NCBI GenBank assembly: GCA_020052645.1
Contig: JAGVOQ010000009.1
Span: forward strand, 43,000 to 106,999
DNA: 64,000 nucleotides
Direction: 5' to 3'
Origin: Candidatus Omnitrophota bacterium
Lineage (GTDB): Bacteria > Omnitrophota > Gorgyraeia > Velamenicoccales > Velamenicoccaceae
A program made the position numbers and the translations under genes. Below, piece by piece: positions 24,742-33,080 of the stretch. The notes beneath the pieces are model-generated. The model was not told the DNA's origin. It ran no database searches and saw nothing but the letters and a program-made list of their open reading frames with translations. Position 1 is the first letter of the stretch; each line of letters opens with the position of its first letter.

Positions 24742-26262
24742 ATGTCTAATGTCATTCGTGATCTACTGGAAAAACAAGCCAGCGCTTATCCTAAGAAAGC
24801 CGCCGTTATTTTTGAAGACGTTCCTGTCTCATTCTTAGAATTAAAAGATATCGTTTTTAAATTAGCTAATAACTTGCTTTTAAGCGGCGTCAAAAAGCAG
24901 GACAGGGTGGCTCTATTTTTGCCCAATAGGCCTGAATACATTTATTCATATCTGGCGCTTTTTTCCATAGGTGCGACTGTCATCCCCTTGGATTTCATGC
25001 TGAAAAATGACGAGCTTCAAGCTTGTTTAAATCATTCGGAAACGAAATTTCTTATCGCCTCTTTTAAGGAAGATATTGCCTTTGACGTTTTAAAAACAAA
25101 GGTTCTTCTTTTGAAAGACATTATTATTGTTGGTGCGCGCAAAGAAGGTTTTCTTTGTTTTACAGATTTTCTTAAAAATGGCTCAACGAGTGCGCCGACG
25201 GTCGAAATGAAGGATACAGATAAATCCTTGATCCTTTATACGTCCGGTTCGACAGGGCGGCCAAAAGGGGTTTTATTAAATTATCGCCATTTGACCGCAT
25301 CCCCTCAGGCCATGGAGTTTTTTGTGGATTTGTCGGCTAAGGACATCAAACTTTCAGCGCTTCCGTTTTCCCACGCCGGAGGGTTGGTTTATATCCAGAA
25401 TTGCATTTTTTACGGGATCACTTTGGTTTTGATGGAACGGTTTATCCCGATCGAGTTTTTAAAAATGATAGAAAAATACAGGGTGACCTGTTTTCATATG
25501 GTTCCGTCGATGTATTACGCCCTCTTGCATTTAAAAGAATTTGAAAAATTTGATTTATCGAGCATCCGCTGGGTTAATGTTTTTGGCGCCCCGAATTCTC
25601 CAGAGGCACTCCGAAGATTCAAGACGTACTGTCCGAATGCCAAGCTTTTGAATGGCTGGGGTTTGACGGAAACAAACGCGCCGAATCTCGTGATCCCTAT
25701 GGGAAGCGACAGGATTGAGTCTATCGGTCGTCCGGCTCCCTGGATCGATGTCAGGCTTGTGGACGATAGCAGCCAGGATGTTGCGCCTGGAGAGGTGGGA
25801 GAGATAATTTTAAAAAGCTGGGTGGTTATGGAGGGATACTATAAAGATCCCGGGATGACGGCCGAGGTGTTGAAAGACGGTTGGTTTTATACAGGTGATT
25901 TGGGGCGAAAAGATGATGAAGGGATGTATTATATAGCGGGTCGCAAAAAAGATATGATCAAAGTTTCTGGCCAGCTTGTTTTTCCTCCTGAGATCGAAGA
26001 GGTTCTTCATAAACATCCGCTCGTGAAAGAAGCGGCGGTTGTGGGTGTTGCGGACGCCCTTCGCGGGGAAGCTGTTAAGGCGTTTGTTGTTATAAAAGAG
26101 GGTCAAAGTGTTTTGGAACAGGAGCTGCGTCAATTTTGCCGAGAGCATCTGGCACATTTTAAGTTGCCGCATACTTTTGTTTTTGTGGATCAATTGCCAA
26201 AGAACAGGGTAGGAAAAATTGACAAGGCATTGTTGAAAGAAAAAAATCAACAGAGTTCTTAA
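24742..26262 (+). CDS. acyl-CoA ligase / acyl-adenylate-forming enzyme
   Basis: 506 residues, full length for the ANL superfamily. LILYTSGSTGRPKGVLL (P-loop, A3) lies at about 170, GWGLTETNAP (A5) at about 305, YTGDLGRKDDEGMYYIAGRKK (A7-A8) at about 385, and the catalytic Lys sits in NRVGKIDKALL near the end. It would activate a carboxylic acid with ATP and load it on CoA or an ACP. As first gene behind the regulated promoter, next to polyketide genes, it may supply a starter unit; the substrate is unknown. Confidence 0.9.
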   Translation: MSNVIRDLLEKQASAYPKKAAVIFEDVPVSFLELKDIVFKLANNLLLSGVKKQDRVALFLPNRPEYIYSYLALFSIGATVIPLDFMLKNDELQACLNHSETKFLIASFKEDIAFDVLKTKVLLLKDIIIVGARKEGFLCFTDFLKNGSTSAPTVEMKDTDKSLILYTSGSTGRPKGVLLNYRHLTASPQAMEFFVDLSAKDIKLSALPFSHAGGLVYIQNCIFYGITLVLMERFIPIEFLKMIEKYRVTCFHMVPSMYYALLHLKEFEKFDLSSIRWVNVFGAPNSPEALRRFKTYCPNAKLLNGWGLTETNAPNLVIPMGSDRIESIGRPAPWIDVRLVDDSSQDVAPGEVGEIILKSWVVMEGYYKDPGMTAEVLKDGWFYTGDLGRKDDEGMYYIAGRKKDMIKVSGQLVFPPEIEEVLHKHPLVKEAAVVGVADALRGEAVKAFVVIKEGQSVLEQELRQFCREHLAHFKLPHTFVFVDQLPKNRVGKIDKALLKEKNQQSS

Positions 26263-26342
26263 CGCTAATGATCGCGAATCAAACGCGAATAATCGCAAAT
26301 ATATTCGCGTAAATTAGCGTTAGATTAGCGTAAATTTGCGTT
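26257..26342. repeat. 86-bp direct repeat, left copy
   Basis: Nearly identical to 27117-27202 (offset 860; one or two differences). The two copies flank the nucleoside phosphorylase gene exactly, from stop to RBS. Each has internal inverted parts, AACGCTAAT/ATTAGCGTT and CGCGAAT/ATTCGCG, so it can fold into a long hairpin. Confidence 0.9.
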
Positions 26343-26360
26343 TAAAAAAGGAGACTCAAT

Positions 26361-27116
26361 ATGCAGATGAAAAAAGACATTCACATGACGGGGCAGGATT
26401 TATTGGGTATGGTTCAAGTGAGGCCTGGTGATTTTGGTAAATACGCGATTATTCCAGGGCCTGCGGAGAGGCGTGACGCGATACTGGAATACTTGGAAAA
26501 GCCTGTTAAATGCTTTTCTTTTTTTGAATACGCGGTTTTTACAGGCACGTACCAGGGTGTGAAAATTGCCGTAGGCAATGGCGGAAGATTTTCGCCGGAT
26601 TCGGCCATTATTGCCGAGATCCTTTGCGCCGGAAAAGTTGAAAATATTATCCGGGCCGGTTCCTGCGGGGCCATGGATGAAAATATTAAAGTGGGGGATA
26701 TTGTATTAGCAACAGGAGTTATTCGCGGCGATGGCGTGACGCCTTATTATGTCGACCGCGATTTTAAGACCGTCGCGGATAAGGGGTTGCTTGAAGTATT
26801 GGAAAAACAGGCCACGAAAGAAGGTGTGCAGGTTAAAAAAGGCCTGATATGGACAACGGATGCATTGTTGCGTGAGACGCGCGAAGTTGTTGAAAAGGCA
26901 AGAAAAGAAGGCGCTATTGCCGCTGACATGGTTTCAAGCGCTATGATGACAATCGCCCAGATTAACGGAGTTAAGGCAGCGTCAATTTCCGCGGTCAGTG
27001 ATAATATGATCACAGGCGAGCTCGGGTTTATGAATCCGGATTATTATGATGCTGAAGCTAAGTTGATCAAGATCTGTTTGGATGCTGTTGTCGCATTAGC
27101 AAAACAAAAAAATTAA
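26361..27116 (+). CDS. nucleoside phosphorylase (NP-I, Udp/PNP hexamer type)
   Basis: 251 residues. AIIPGPAERRDAI is the phosphate-binding start, GNGGRFSPDSAIIAE and IIRAGSCGAMDE the central sites, and AVSDN the family's late motif. The usual E-M-E sugar motif reads ADMVSSAMM here, so the substrate may differ from uridine. It is bounded by the 86-bp repeats and followed by an MtnA isomerase and a class II aldolase. This order fits phosphorolysis of 5'-deoxyadenosine or methylthioadenosine in a salvage route. Good RBS (AAGGAG). Confidence 0.85.
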   Translation: MQMKKDIHMTGQDLLGMVQVRPGDFGKYAIIPGPAERRDAILEYLEKPVKCFSFFEYAVFTGTYQGVKIAVGNGGRFSPDSAIIAEILCAGKVENIIRAGSCGAMDENIKVGDIVLATGVIRGDGVTPYYVDRDFKTVADKGLLEVLEKQATKEGVQVKKGLIWTTDALLRETREVVEKARKEGAIAADMVSSAMMTIAQINGVKAASISAVSDNMITGELGFMNPDYYDAEAKLIKICLDAVVALAKQKN

Positions 27117-27202
27117 TCTTAACGCTAATGATCGCGAATCAAACGCGAATAATCGCAAATATATTCGCGTAAATTAGCGTTAGATTAGCGTAAATCTGCG
27201 TT
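27117..27202. repeat. 86-bp direct repeat, right copy
   Basis: Partner of 26257-26342. It begins directly after the phosphorylase stop and ends seven bases before the next ATG. Recombination between the copies would delete the phosphorylase gene cleanly. Confidence 0.9.
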
Positions 27203-27209
27203 CAAAATT

Positions 27210-28178
27210 ATGAAAGAGTCTATTCTATTCTGGCCGGTTCGTTTAAAAGGAAACACGCTTTATATTCTGGATGAGACGCTTATCCCGAAAAGAATCGTCA
27301 CTATAAAGGTAAAGAATTATAAGCAGGCCATTCGGGCTGTTGTGGATATGAAGACGCGCGCCTTTGGCCAATTCCTGACCGTTTGCTATACGTTTGTGTT
27401 GGAACTGAAAAAAACGACATTAACGTCAAAAGAAGAGCAGATGGCGCTTTTAAAGAAGATCGCGCTTGCTTTTAACTCGAGCCGTCCTACGTTTCCTTTT
27501 GAAGAGGTGACGTCTATGATGTTGGGATTCGCACAAAAAGTGTATATGAGCACGAATTTTAAAGAGGATTTTATTAAAATGATCGACGGTTTTCTTGAAA
27601 AAGGGATTCGGCAAAAACGATACGATAGGGCCTGTCAGGCTGCGTTACTTCTTAAAGATGGTGATGTTGTTTTGACGCACTGTCATGTTTCAGGAGAGAT
27701 GAGCTTGATTGGTGAATTCTGCAGTTTGCAGAAAAAGCGGGTGAAATTTTTCGCGACAGAAACACGTCCATATTTTCAAGGATCGCGCTTGACCGCCTGG
27801 GAACTTAAAAAATCCGGCCTGGATGTGACGCTTGTGCCGGACAACGCAGTGGCCAAGCTCATGAGTGACGGTGATGTTACTTGTGTGATCGTTGGTTCTG
27901 ATCGGTCTGCTGAAAACGGCGATTTCGCCAATAAGATTGGCACCTATCAAATCGCTCTTTTGGCCAAACATTTCCAGATTCCTTTTTACGTCCTGGCCCA
28001 GCCTTCAAAAAAGCTGATTTCGGGTCGTGACATTCCGATCGAGATCAGGGAGGATGATGAAATCCTGACATTTGAGGGCAAGCGATTGAGCCCGCGCGGT
28101 GCGGTCGCATTTTATCCCGGATTTGATGTCGTGGAAAACAATCTGGTTACACAACACATTAACGTTGATGCAAATTAA
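27210..28178 (+). CDS. MtnA-type sugar-1-phosphate isomerase (eIF2B-alpha-like)
   Basis: 322 residues. THCHVSG holds the catalytic Cys at about 154, TETRPYFQGSRLTAWELKKSG and VPDNAVAKLMSDGDV follow, and VGSDRSAENGDFANKIGTY carries the catalytic Asp. These match 5-methylthioribose-1-phosphate isomerase (MtnA) and its relatives. It would convert 5-(methylthio)ribose-1-P or 5-deoxyribose-1-P to the ribulose form. It follows a phosphorylase that can make this substrate and precedes an aldolase that can split the product. Ribose-1,5-bisphosphate isomerase is a less likely reading. Confidence 0.88.
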   Translation: MKESILFWPVRLKGNTLYILDETLIPKRIVTIKVKNYKQAIRAVVDMKTRAFGQFLTVCYTFVLELKKTTLTSKEEQMALLKKIALAFNSSRPTFPFEEVTSMMLGFAQKVYMSTNFKEDFIKMIDGFLEKGIRQKRYDRACQAALLLKDGDVVLTHCHVSGEMSLIGEFCSLQKKRVKFFATETRPYFQGSRLTAWELKKSGLDVTLVPDNAVAKLMSDGDVTCVIVGSDRSAENGDFANKIGTYQIALLAKHFQIPFYVLAQPSKKLISGRDIPIEIREDDEILTFEGKRLSPRGAVAFYPGFDVVENNLVTQHINVDAN

Positions 28179-28773
28179 CGATAAGATCCCTTTGATCTTT
28201 GGTGTGCCCGATGTTTCGTTTTATGAAACTTTAAAAGAAAAGAAAGTTTTTGTGGCGGAGCTCAGGCCTGCTCTTGAGGGGATGAATGTGGTGGCTCCTG
28301 TGCTTTTAAAAAATAAGATCACGCCTGTTTTGATCTGTGACAATATGCTGGGGTTTTGCATGAAGCAGGGCCTGGTGAGTAAAGTTTTTATTTTTACCCC
28401 GTTAGAGAAAGCCGCCGTTTTAAAACGGGGGTTATTGCCACTTGAAGCTGATGGTGATAGTAAGCCACCATCAGTGCATACCGTTAGAGAACTTCGTTCT
28501 CTAACGGGGTTTACGCATGCGGTGTCGAGAGATTCCGTACTTTGCCGCACAGGTTCTTTGATAGCCGCTCTTCTAGCGCAGGAACATAAAATTCCTGTTT
28601 ATCTTTTTAAGGCTAAAACATTATCAGTTTCAAGACAAGCGTCTTTATTAAAAATAGGAAATAAAAAAGTGACAGTATCTTCGATTAAAACATATGTGCC
28701 TCTTTTTGAAGAGGTGCCTGAAATACTGATTGCGTCAAATGAAGTCACGACTTATAGAGTGAAGCGAATGTAA
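28168..28773 (+). CDS. degenerate MtnA/eIF2B-like protein carrying an in-frame 39-codon repeat
   Basis: 201 residues from ATG 28168, inside the end of the previous gene. It corresponds to the C-terminal domain only of MtnA: LRPALEGMNVVAPVLLKNK, then ICDNMLGFCMKQGLV, then RTGSLIAALLAQEHKIPVYL. A 113-bp palindromic element plus its 4-bp duplication adds 39 residues right after KVFIF, at the point where MtnA carries the VGADR active-site loop. Without it the protein would be about 162 residues. The catalytic Cys region is absent, so it is likely a partner subunit or a decaying paralogue. Confidence 0.7.
   Translation: MQINDKIPLIFGVPDVSFYETLKEKKVFVAELRPALEGMNVVAPVLLKNKITPVLICDNMLGFCMKQGLVSKVFIFTPLEKAAVLKRGLLPLEADGDSKPPSVHTVRELRSLTGFTHAVSRDSVLCRTGSLIAALLAQEHKIPVYLFKAKTLSVSRQASLLKIGNKKVTVSSIKTYVPLFEEVPEILIASNEVTTYRVKRM
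28397..28509 (+). repeat. 113-bp palindromic element inserted in frame in a gene
   Basis: CCCCGTTAGAGAA at the left, TTCTCTAACGGGG at the right, flanked by TTTA on both sides (28393-28396, 28510-28513). Insert plus duplication is 117 bases, 39 codons, with no stop in the frame used (TPLEKA at the start, VRELRSLTGF at the end). Confidence 0.92.
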
Positions 28774-28959
28774 GTCGCGTGACTGAATTTAACCCAGCAC
28801 TTATTTTCTTGAACAAAGCTGGGGTGAAGAATTTTCAAGGTTAGGCTTTAACGTTAAACTTGTGATTTAAAAGTAAAGGTGGATAGAAAAATAAGTGCTG
28901 GGTTTAATTCGCACACATAGCTTATGTCGCAAAAATATTCCATAAGCTATGTGCTCATT
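28767..28959 (+). repeat. cloverleaf-like intercistronic element, copy 1
   Basis: A short outer pairing AATG/CATT encloses a small hairpin AGTC-GCGT-GACT (28773-28784) and a long stem starting GAATTTAACCCAGCAC and closing with GTGCTGGGTTTAATTC. A perfect 14-bp hairpin follows, CACACATAGCTTATG with CATAAGCTATGTG (28912-28953). It starts at the stop of the previous gene and ends at CTCATTAAAGGGG, whose G-run can serve as RBS for the aldolase. Confidence 0.7.
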
Positions 28960-28972
28960 AAAGGGGTAAAAA

Positions 28973-29968
28973 ATGGAAAATTTGATTGATCAAATTATTG
29001 AAACCGGAAAACTGATTTGGGATAAAGATCTTTCAGGCGGCCTGTCCGGCAATTTAAGCGCCCGAGGCACCCAGGAAACTGTTTTTATCACCGGCCGCGC
29101 TACATGCCTGGGGATGTTGAAAAAAGAAGATATTGGCAGTGTTGATCTGGAAGGCAAGTCGTTAGAAAATAATTTTATTCCGTCAACTGAGACTGTTTTT
29201 CATGTGGCGGTCTATAAGAATTTTGACGCGAAAGCCGTTGTGCATGTGCATCCGACATTTACGAATGGTTATTTTTCTGTGAATGAGAAAATCAGTTTTG
29301 ATACGTTTGAAACGCGCTTGACCTTAGGTAACATTCCTGTCATCGAGCAAAAAACTCCTACGATCACCGATATAGCCTCAGTCGTCGAGGCTTTAAAGCA
29401 AAGCAACATCGTTGTTTTAAAGAATCACGGTGTTGTGGCTATCGGCGTGACGCTAAAAGATGCTTTTTTTCTCGTTCAGACATTGGAGGAGGCGGTTAAG
29501 ATCGCCTGTTTAAAAACGCTTTTTACGAAGAATGATGTTGGAGGCGTCAAAACCGGTCTTTCGGTTCAAGACATCGGCCAATCAGGAAAAAAATTCGCGA
29601 TTTTTTCAGAAGATCAGGTTAAAGAAATCGTTAATATCGTTAATGGCGATGAAAAGTTTAAGAAACTGGCTTGTGAGACTGCGCTTGAAACAAAACTTGC
29701 TGTTGTGCTGGATGAGACAGGACAGACATATTGTTTTAATTTTAGCGGCGGTGGTATTAAAGATTATTCAAATTCTGTTGCCGAGGCGGAGTTTGTGATT
29801 TCAGGGAAGCTTGAGTATTGGAGAGCTATCTTTAACAGAAAACTCGATCCTTTTGCCGCTACCATACAGAAAAAACTGAAACTTAAAGGTGATTTCGCGA
29901 AGATTTCAAAATGGTACGTGCCGTTTAACAGATTGTTCGATTTGTGGACCGCGGTACCGGTAGAATAA
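28973..29968 (+). CDS. class II aldolase fused to an SCP2-like domain
   Basis: 331 residues. Residues 1-190 are a class II aldolase/adducin domain: GGLSGNLSARG, PSTETVFH, VVHVHPTFTNG (zinc His pair) and LKNHGVVAIG (third His). Residues about 215-331 (FKKLACETALETKLAVVL, then FNFSGGGI, VISGKLEYWRAIFNRKLDP) match the SCP2 sterol-binding fold. The aldolase could cleave 5-deoxyribulose-1-P to DHAP and acetaldehyde, after MtnA. The SCP2 part may bind a hydrophobic ligand. The fusion is unusual to me. Confidence 0.82.
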   Translation: MENLIDQIIETGKLIWDKDLSGGLSGNLSARGTQETVFITGRATCLGMLKKEDIGSVDLEGKSLENNFIPSTETVFHVAVYKNFDAKAVVHVHPTFTNGYFSVNEKISFDTFETRLTLGNIPVIEQKTPTITDIASVVEALKQSNIVVLKNHGVVAIGVTLKDAFFLVQTLEEAVKIACLKTLFTKNDVGGVKTGLSVQDIGQSGKKFAIFSEDQVKEIVNIVNGDEKFKKLACETALETKLAVVLDETGQTYCFNFSGGGIKDYSNSVAEAEFVISGKLEYWRAIFNRKLDPFAATIQKKLKLKGDFAKISKWYVPFNRLFDLWTAVPVE

Positions 29969-29971
29969 AAA

Positions 29972-30050
29972 GTCAGGCAACAGGGATCAGGGATCGGGTA
30001 TCAGTAAAAATATTTTATTTTTTCCGTTACCCGTTGCCTGTTAACTGACG
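29972..30050. repeat. intergenic inverted repeat (GGGATC/GGTATCAG type)
   Basis: AGGCAACAGGGATCAGGGAT is mirrored by GTTACCCGTTGCCTGTTAAC across an AT-rich loop. The same word set (GGTATCAGGCAACGGG and CCCGTTACCCGATCCCTGA) recurs at 40612-40692, so the two spacers belong to one repeat family. Confidence 0.7.
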
Positions 30051-30059
30051 CCCGAGAGG

Positions 30060-31538
30060 ATGATTATGAATCATTACAAGATGTATATCGATGGAAAATT
30101 TTGCGATGCCGAAAACGGCGCGGTTTTAGAAAGTATCAACCCAGCCACGGAAGAAAAAATAGCTTTGTTTCCGAAGGCGACAACAGAAGATTTAGGGCGC
30201 GCGATTAAAGCCGCACGCGTTGCCTATGACGAAGGAGAATGGCCGCGCATGACTTTGCCTGAGCGTAGTTCTTTTCTGGTTAAAATCGCGAACCTTATCC
30301 GTGAGTCCGCGTATGAAATATCCAGGATAGAAACTGAAGATACGGGTAAGACTTTAAAACAGACGACATTTATTGATATCCCTGTGGCTGCCAACGCGTA
30401 TGAATATTTCGCAGGCGCAGCTTGTGAAGTTAAAGGGGAGACCATTGCGGTTCCGGCGCCTGCCTTGAGTTACACGCTTCGCGAGCCCGTAGGAGTTGTT
30501 GGGGCTATCACGCCGTGGAATTATCCTTTTCTTATGGCCGCGTGGAAAATTGCTTCTAGCATTGTCTTGGGTAATACCGTTGTTTTTAAGCCTTCCAAAG
30601 AAGCGTCGTTGAGCTCTTTGGAGCTGGCCAAAATTTTTGAAAAAGCGGAATTACCCAAAGGCGTTGTTAATGTTATAACCGGCGACGGCGTAACAATAGG
30701 TCACGGATTGGCTTCTTCTGATCTCGTTGATATGGTTTCGTTTACAGGTTCGACGGATGTTGGTCGTGACGTGATGCGCTCGGCCGCGGGTAATTTGAAA
30801 AAACTTACGCTTGAACTCGGCGGAAAGTCGCCGAATATCGTTTTAAAAGATTGTGATTTAGAGACTGCGGCTAACGGATCGTTGTGCGCGATTTTTATGA
30901 ACCAGGGTCAGATGTGCGTGGCGGGTTCCCGGCTTTTGGTTGAAGAGGCTGTTTATGATAAATTTGTTGATCTCTTGGTCTCTAAGACTAAAAAATTAAA
31001 AGTCGGCGATCCTTGTGATCCTGCGACTGATATCGGCCCTGTGATCAATGAAAAGCAGAAAAAGACCATTCTTAATTATATCGCGATTGGAAAAAAAGAA
31101 GCCCGGCTTGTCTGCGGCGGCGGGTCGCCTTTTAATAAAGGTTTTTATGTCGAGCCGACGATTTTTGCTGATGCAAGTAATAATTCGAGGATTGCGCGGG
31201 AAGAGATTTTTGGCCCTGTCTTAACCATCATCAAGGTTAAAGATGCGCAAGACGCGGTGCGCGTGGCTAATGATACGCCTTATGGTTTGGCGGCTATGGT
31301 CTGGACAAAAGATTTAGAGAAGGCCGCGACTGTTTCAAGGCAGTTACGCGTTGGAACGGTGTGGGTGAATACATTCGGTGGTTTTTATAATGAAGCGCCT
31401 TTCGGAGGTTATAAGCAGAGCGGTTTTGGCCGTGAGCTGGGTAAGGAAGGCATGTGCGAATTGACTCAAGTAAAGCATGTGAATATAGATTTAACGCCGG
31501 GAGGCAAGACTCTGGTTGCTTCTTGGTTCGGTGTGTAA
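30060..31538 (+). CDS. aldehyde dehydrogenase
   Basis: 492 residues, full length. PWNYPFLMAAWK, SFTGSTDVGRDVM (NAD-binding), LELGGKSPNIV (general-base Glu) and NQGQMCVAGSRLL (catalytic Cys) are present. It resembles betaine-aldehyde-type NAD(P) dehydrogenases. Directly downstream of the aldolase, it could oxidise the acetaldehyde released from 5-deoxyribulose-1-P. An alternative is a step in polyketide starter or tailoring chemistry. An in-frame ATG at 30066 is an alternative start; GAGAGGATG lies near both. Confidence 0.93.
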   Translation: MIMNHYKMYIDGKFCDAENGAVLESINPATEEKIALFPKATTEDLGRAIKAARVAYDEGEWPRMTLPERSSFLVKIANLIRESAYEISRIETEDTGKTLKQTTFIDIPVAANAYEYFAGAACEVKGETIAVPAPALSYTLREPVGVVGAITPWNYPFLMAAWKIASSIVLGNTVVFKPSKEASLSSLELAKIFEKAELPKGVVNVITGDGVTIGHGLASSDLVDMVSFTGSTDVGRDVMRSAAGNLKKLTLELGGKSPNIVLKDCDLETAANGSLCAIFMNQGQMCVAGSRLLVEEAVYDKFVDLLVSKTKKLKVGDPCDPATDIGPVINEKQKKTILNYIAIGKKEARLVCGGGSPFNKGFYVEPTIFADASNNSRIAREEIFGPVLTIIKVKDAQDAVRVANDTPYGLAAMVWTKDLEKAATVSRQLRVGTVWVNTFGGFYNEAPFGGYKQSGFGRELGKEGMCELTQVKHVNIDLTPGGKTLVASWFGV

Positions 31539-31580
31539 TGAGGCCGCGGTTTAGGGAGCGTTAAGCAAGGCTAAACCGTT
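31537..31580 (+). repeat. reduced intercistronic element (single hairpin)
   Basis: AATGAGG overlaps the stop codon. The hairpin CGGTTTAG (31547-31554), loop beginning GGAGCG, and CTAAACCG (31571-31578) follow. The start and the loop match the second helix of the larger cloverleaf elements at 38315 and 52076. It is a shortened family member. Confidence 0.6.
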
Positions 31581-31592
31581 GAAGGGAGAATT

Positions 31593-33080
31593 ATGAAGAG
31601 GGTGCTTTTTATTATGCCTCCTATCGGAGGATGGGCGACTCATGGTGTGAATAAAGCTGCCAATCAATTTTATGCGCAGCTTGCCGCTTATATCAGGGAA
31701 AAAAATGTCGGCGAACCGCATATCTTGGATGCCAGGGCCCTTGATTTGACTTATGACGACGTTAAGGCAAAGGTAAAGGAATTAAAGCCCGACATGGTTG
31801 TCCTTGGGGATATTCTGCATTCAACAGGAGGCTTGGCGGTTATATGGCATTTTAACAAGACTGCGGCGTTGGTCAAAGAAGTTAGTCCTTCAACTTTAGT
31901 CGCTGTAGGCGGCTTGTGGTACTCAGCGCTTCATAAAGAAACGCTGGAAGAAAATCCCGCGATTGACTTTATCTTGATCGGTGAAGGAGAGCTGACGCTG
32001 GAGGAATTGCTTAAAAATCTGGATGCGCCTTCGGCTCCGCAGGCAGGACAGGCTGATTTTTCTAAGATACCTGGGCTTGCGTCTCGTCAAAAAGGCGTTC
32101 CGGTTGTTGGTCCTCACCGGGAATTGATCAAAGATATCGACATTCTTCCTTTGCCGGCCTATGATTTGTTTCCGATGGATAAATATGTCAACCATACGTA
32201 TTGGACGAACTTTTGCGAACTTTTTACCAGCCGTGGTTGTCCGGGAGGATGCTCTTTTTGTTATGAATGGAGCCAGTATGATCCGCGCTACCCTAAAGAT
32301 TTCGTTTCATGGCGTTCGCATTCAGCGAAGCGTATTGTTGAGGAACTTGAAGTTTTAACGAAAAAGTTCGGCGTTAAAACAATTGTTTTTCAGGATGATG
32401 CTTTTAATGTTAATCCCGAGATGGTGAAGGGTGTTTGTGATGGGATCTTAAAGAATAATATCAAGATCAATTGGGTTATTTTAGGACGTGCTGATGATTG
32501 GGCGAAGCAGGAAGATCTCATCCCGCTTATGAAGAAGGCCGGAATGTTCATGGGGTTGGTGGGTATTGAAGTGGGTGATGATGCCGAGCTTTTGAAAATC
32601 GGTAAAGGCGTGACCGTTTCACAGATTAAAAAAACTGTCGATGCGCTGAGGCGTAACGACATAGCAACTGTCGGAACTTTTATGATGGGATTCGAAGACG
32701 ATACCGAGGAGACGATCAAGCGTCGTTTTGCTTTTGCCGACGAGGTTGATCCCGATGTTTTTGCTCTTCAGTTTGTTACACCTGTTCCGGGTTCGCCTTT
32801 ATGGATGAAGCTTGTCAAAGAAGGCATTCTGGATCCCAAGTCTATTGAACTTAAAAAATGGGATTTTCAACATCCAGTGGTGCCGACTAAACATTTATCG
32901 ATCGAAGAGGTAGGCCGTCTTGGTTCCTGGTGCATGCGTGAGTTTTTTTCAAGGCCTCACCGTATTCACCGTATCATGGGCGGCCGTTATCATGAATTGG
33001 CAAAACTCTGTATTAAAGATTTTATGGCCAATATTTCTAAATTTGAGGCCGCTGCGACTAAAGGAGATCTTTATGTCTGA
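31593..33080 (+). CDS. B12-binding radical SAM enzyme (BchE-like), first paralogue
   Basis: 495 residues. The N-terminal cobalamin-binding domain has LFIMPPIGGWATHGVNKAAN, GDILHSTGGLAV and VGGLWYSALH. The radical SAM core has SRGCPGGCSFCYEWSQYDPR, with the Cys of CxxxCxxC binding the 4Fe-4S cluster. Class relatives methylate unreactive carbons or, as BchE, form rings. The protein is about half identical by eye to the one at 44593. RBS GAAGGGAG. It is followed by a small protein that overlaps its stop. A role in modifying the polyketide is inferred from context. Confidence 0.9.
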   Translation: MKRVLFIMPPIGGWATHGVNKAANQFYAQLAAYIREKNVGEPHILDARALDLTYDDVKAKVKELKPDMVVLGDILHSTGGLAVIWHFNKTAALVKEVSPSTLVAVGGLWYSALHKETLEENPAIDFILIGEGELTLEELLKNLDAPSAPQAGQADFSKIPGLASRQKGVPVVGPHRELIKDIDILPLPAYDLFPMDKYVNHTYWTNFCELFTSRGCPGGCSFCYEWSQYDPRYPKDFVSWRSHSAKRIVEELEVLTKKFGVKTIVFQDDAFNVNPEMVKGVCDGILKNNIKINWVILGRADDWAKQEDLIPLMKKAGMFMGLVGIEVGDDAELLKIGKGVTVSQIKKTVDALRRNDIATVGTFMMGFEDDTEETIKRRFAFADEVDPDVFALQFVTPVPGSPLWMKLVKEGILDPKSIELKKWDFQHPVVPTKHLSIEEVGRLGSWCMREFFSRPHRIHRIMGGRYHELAKLCIKDFMANISKFEAAATKGDLYV

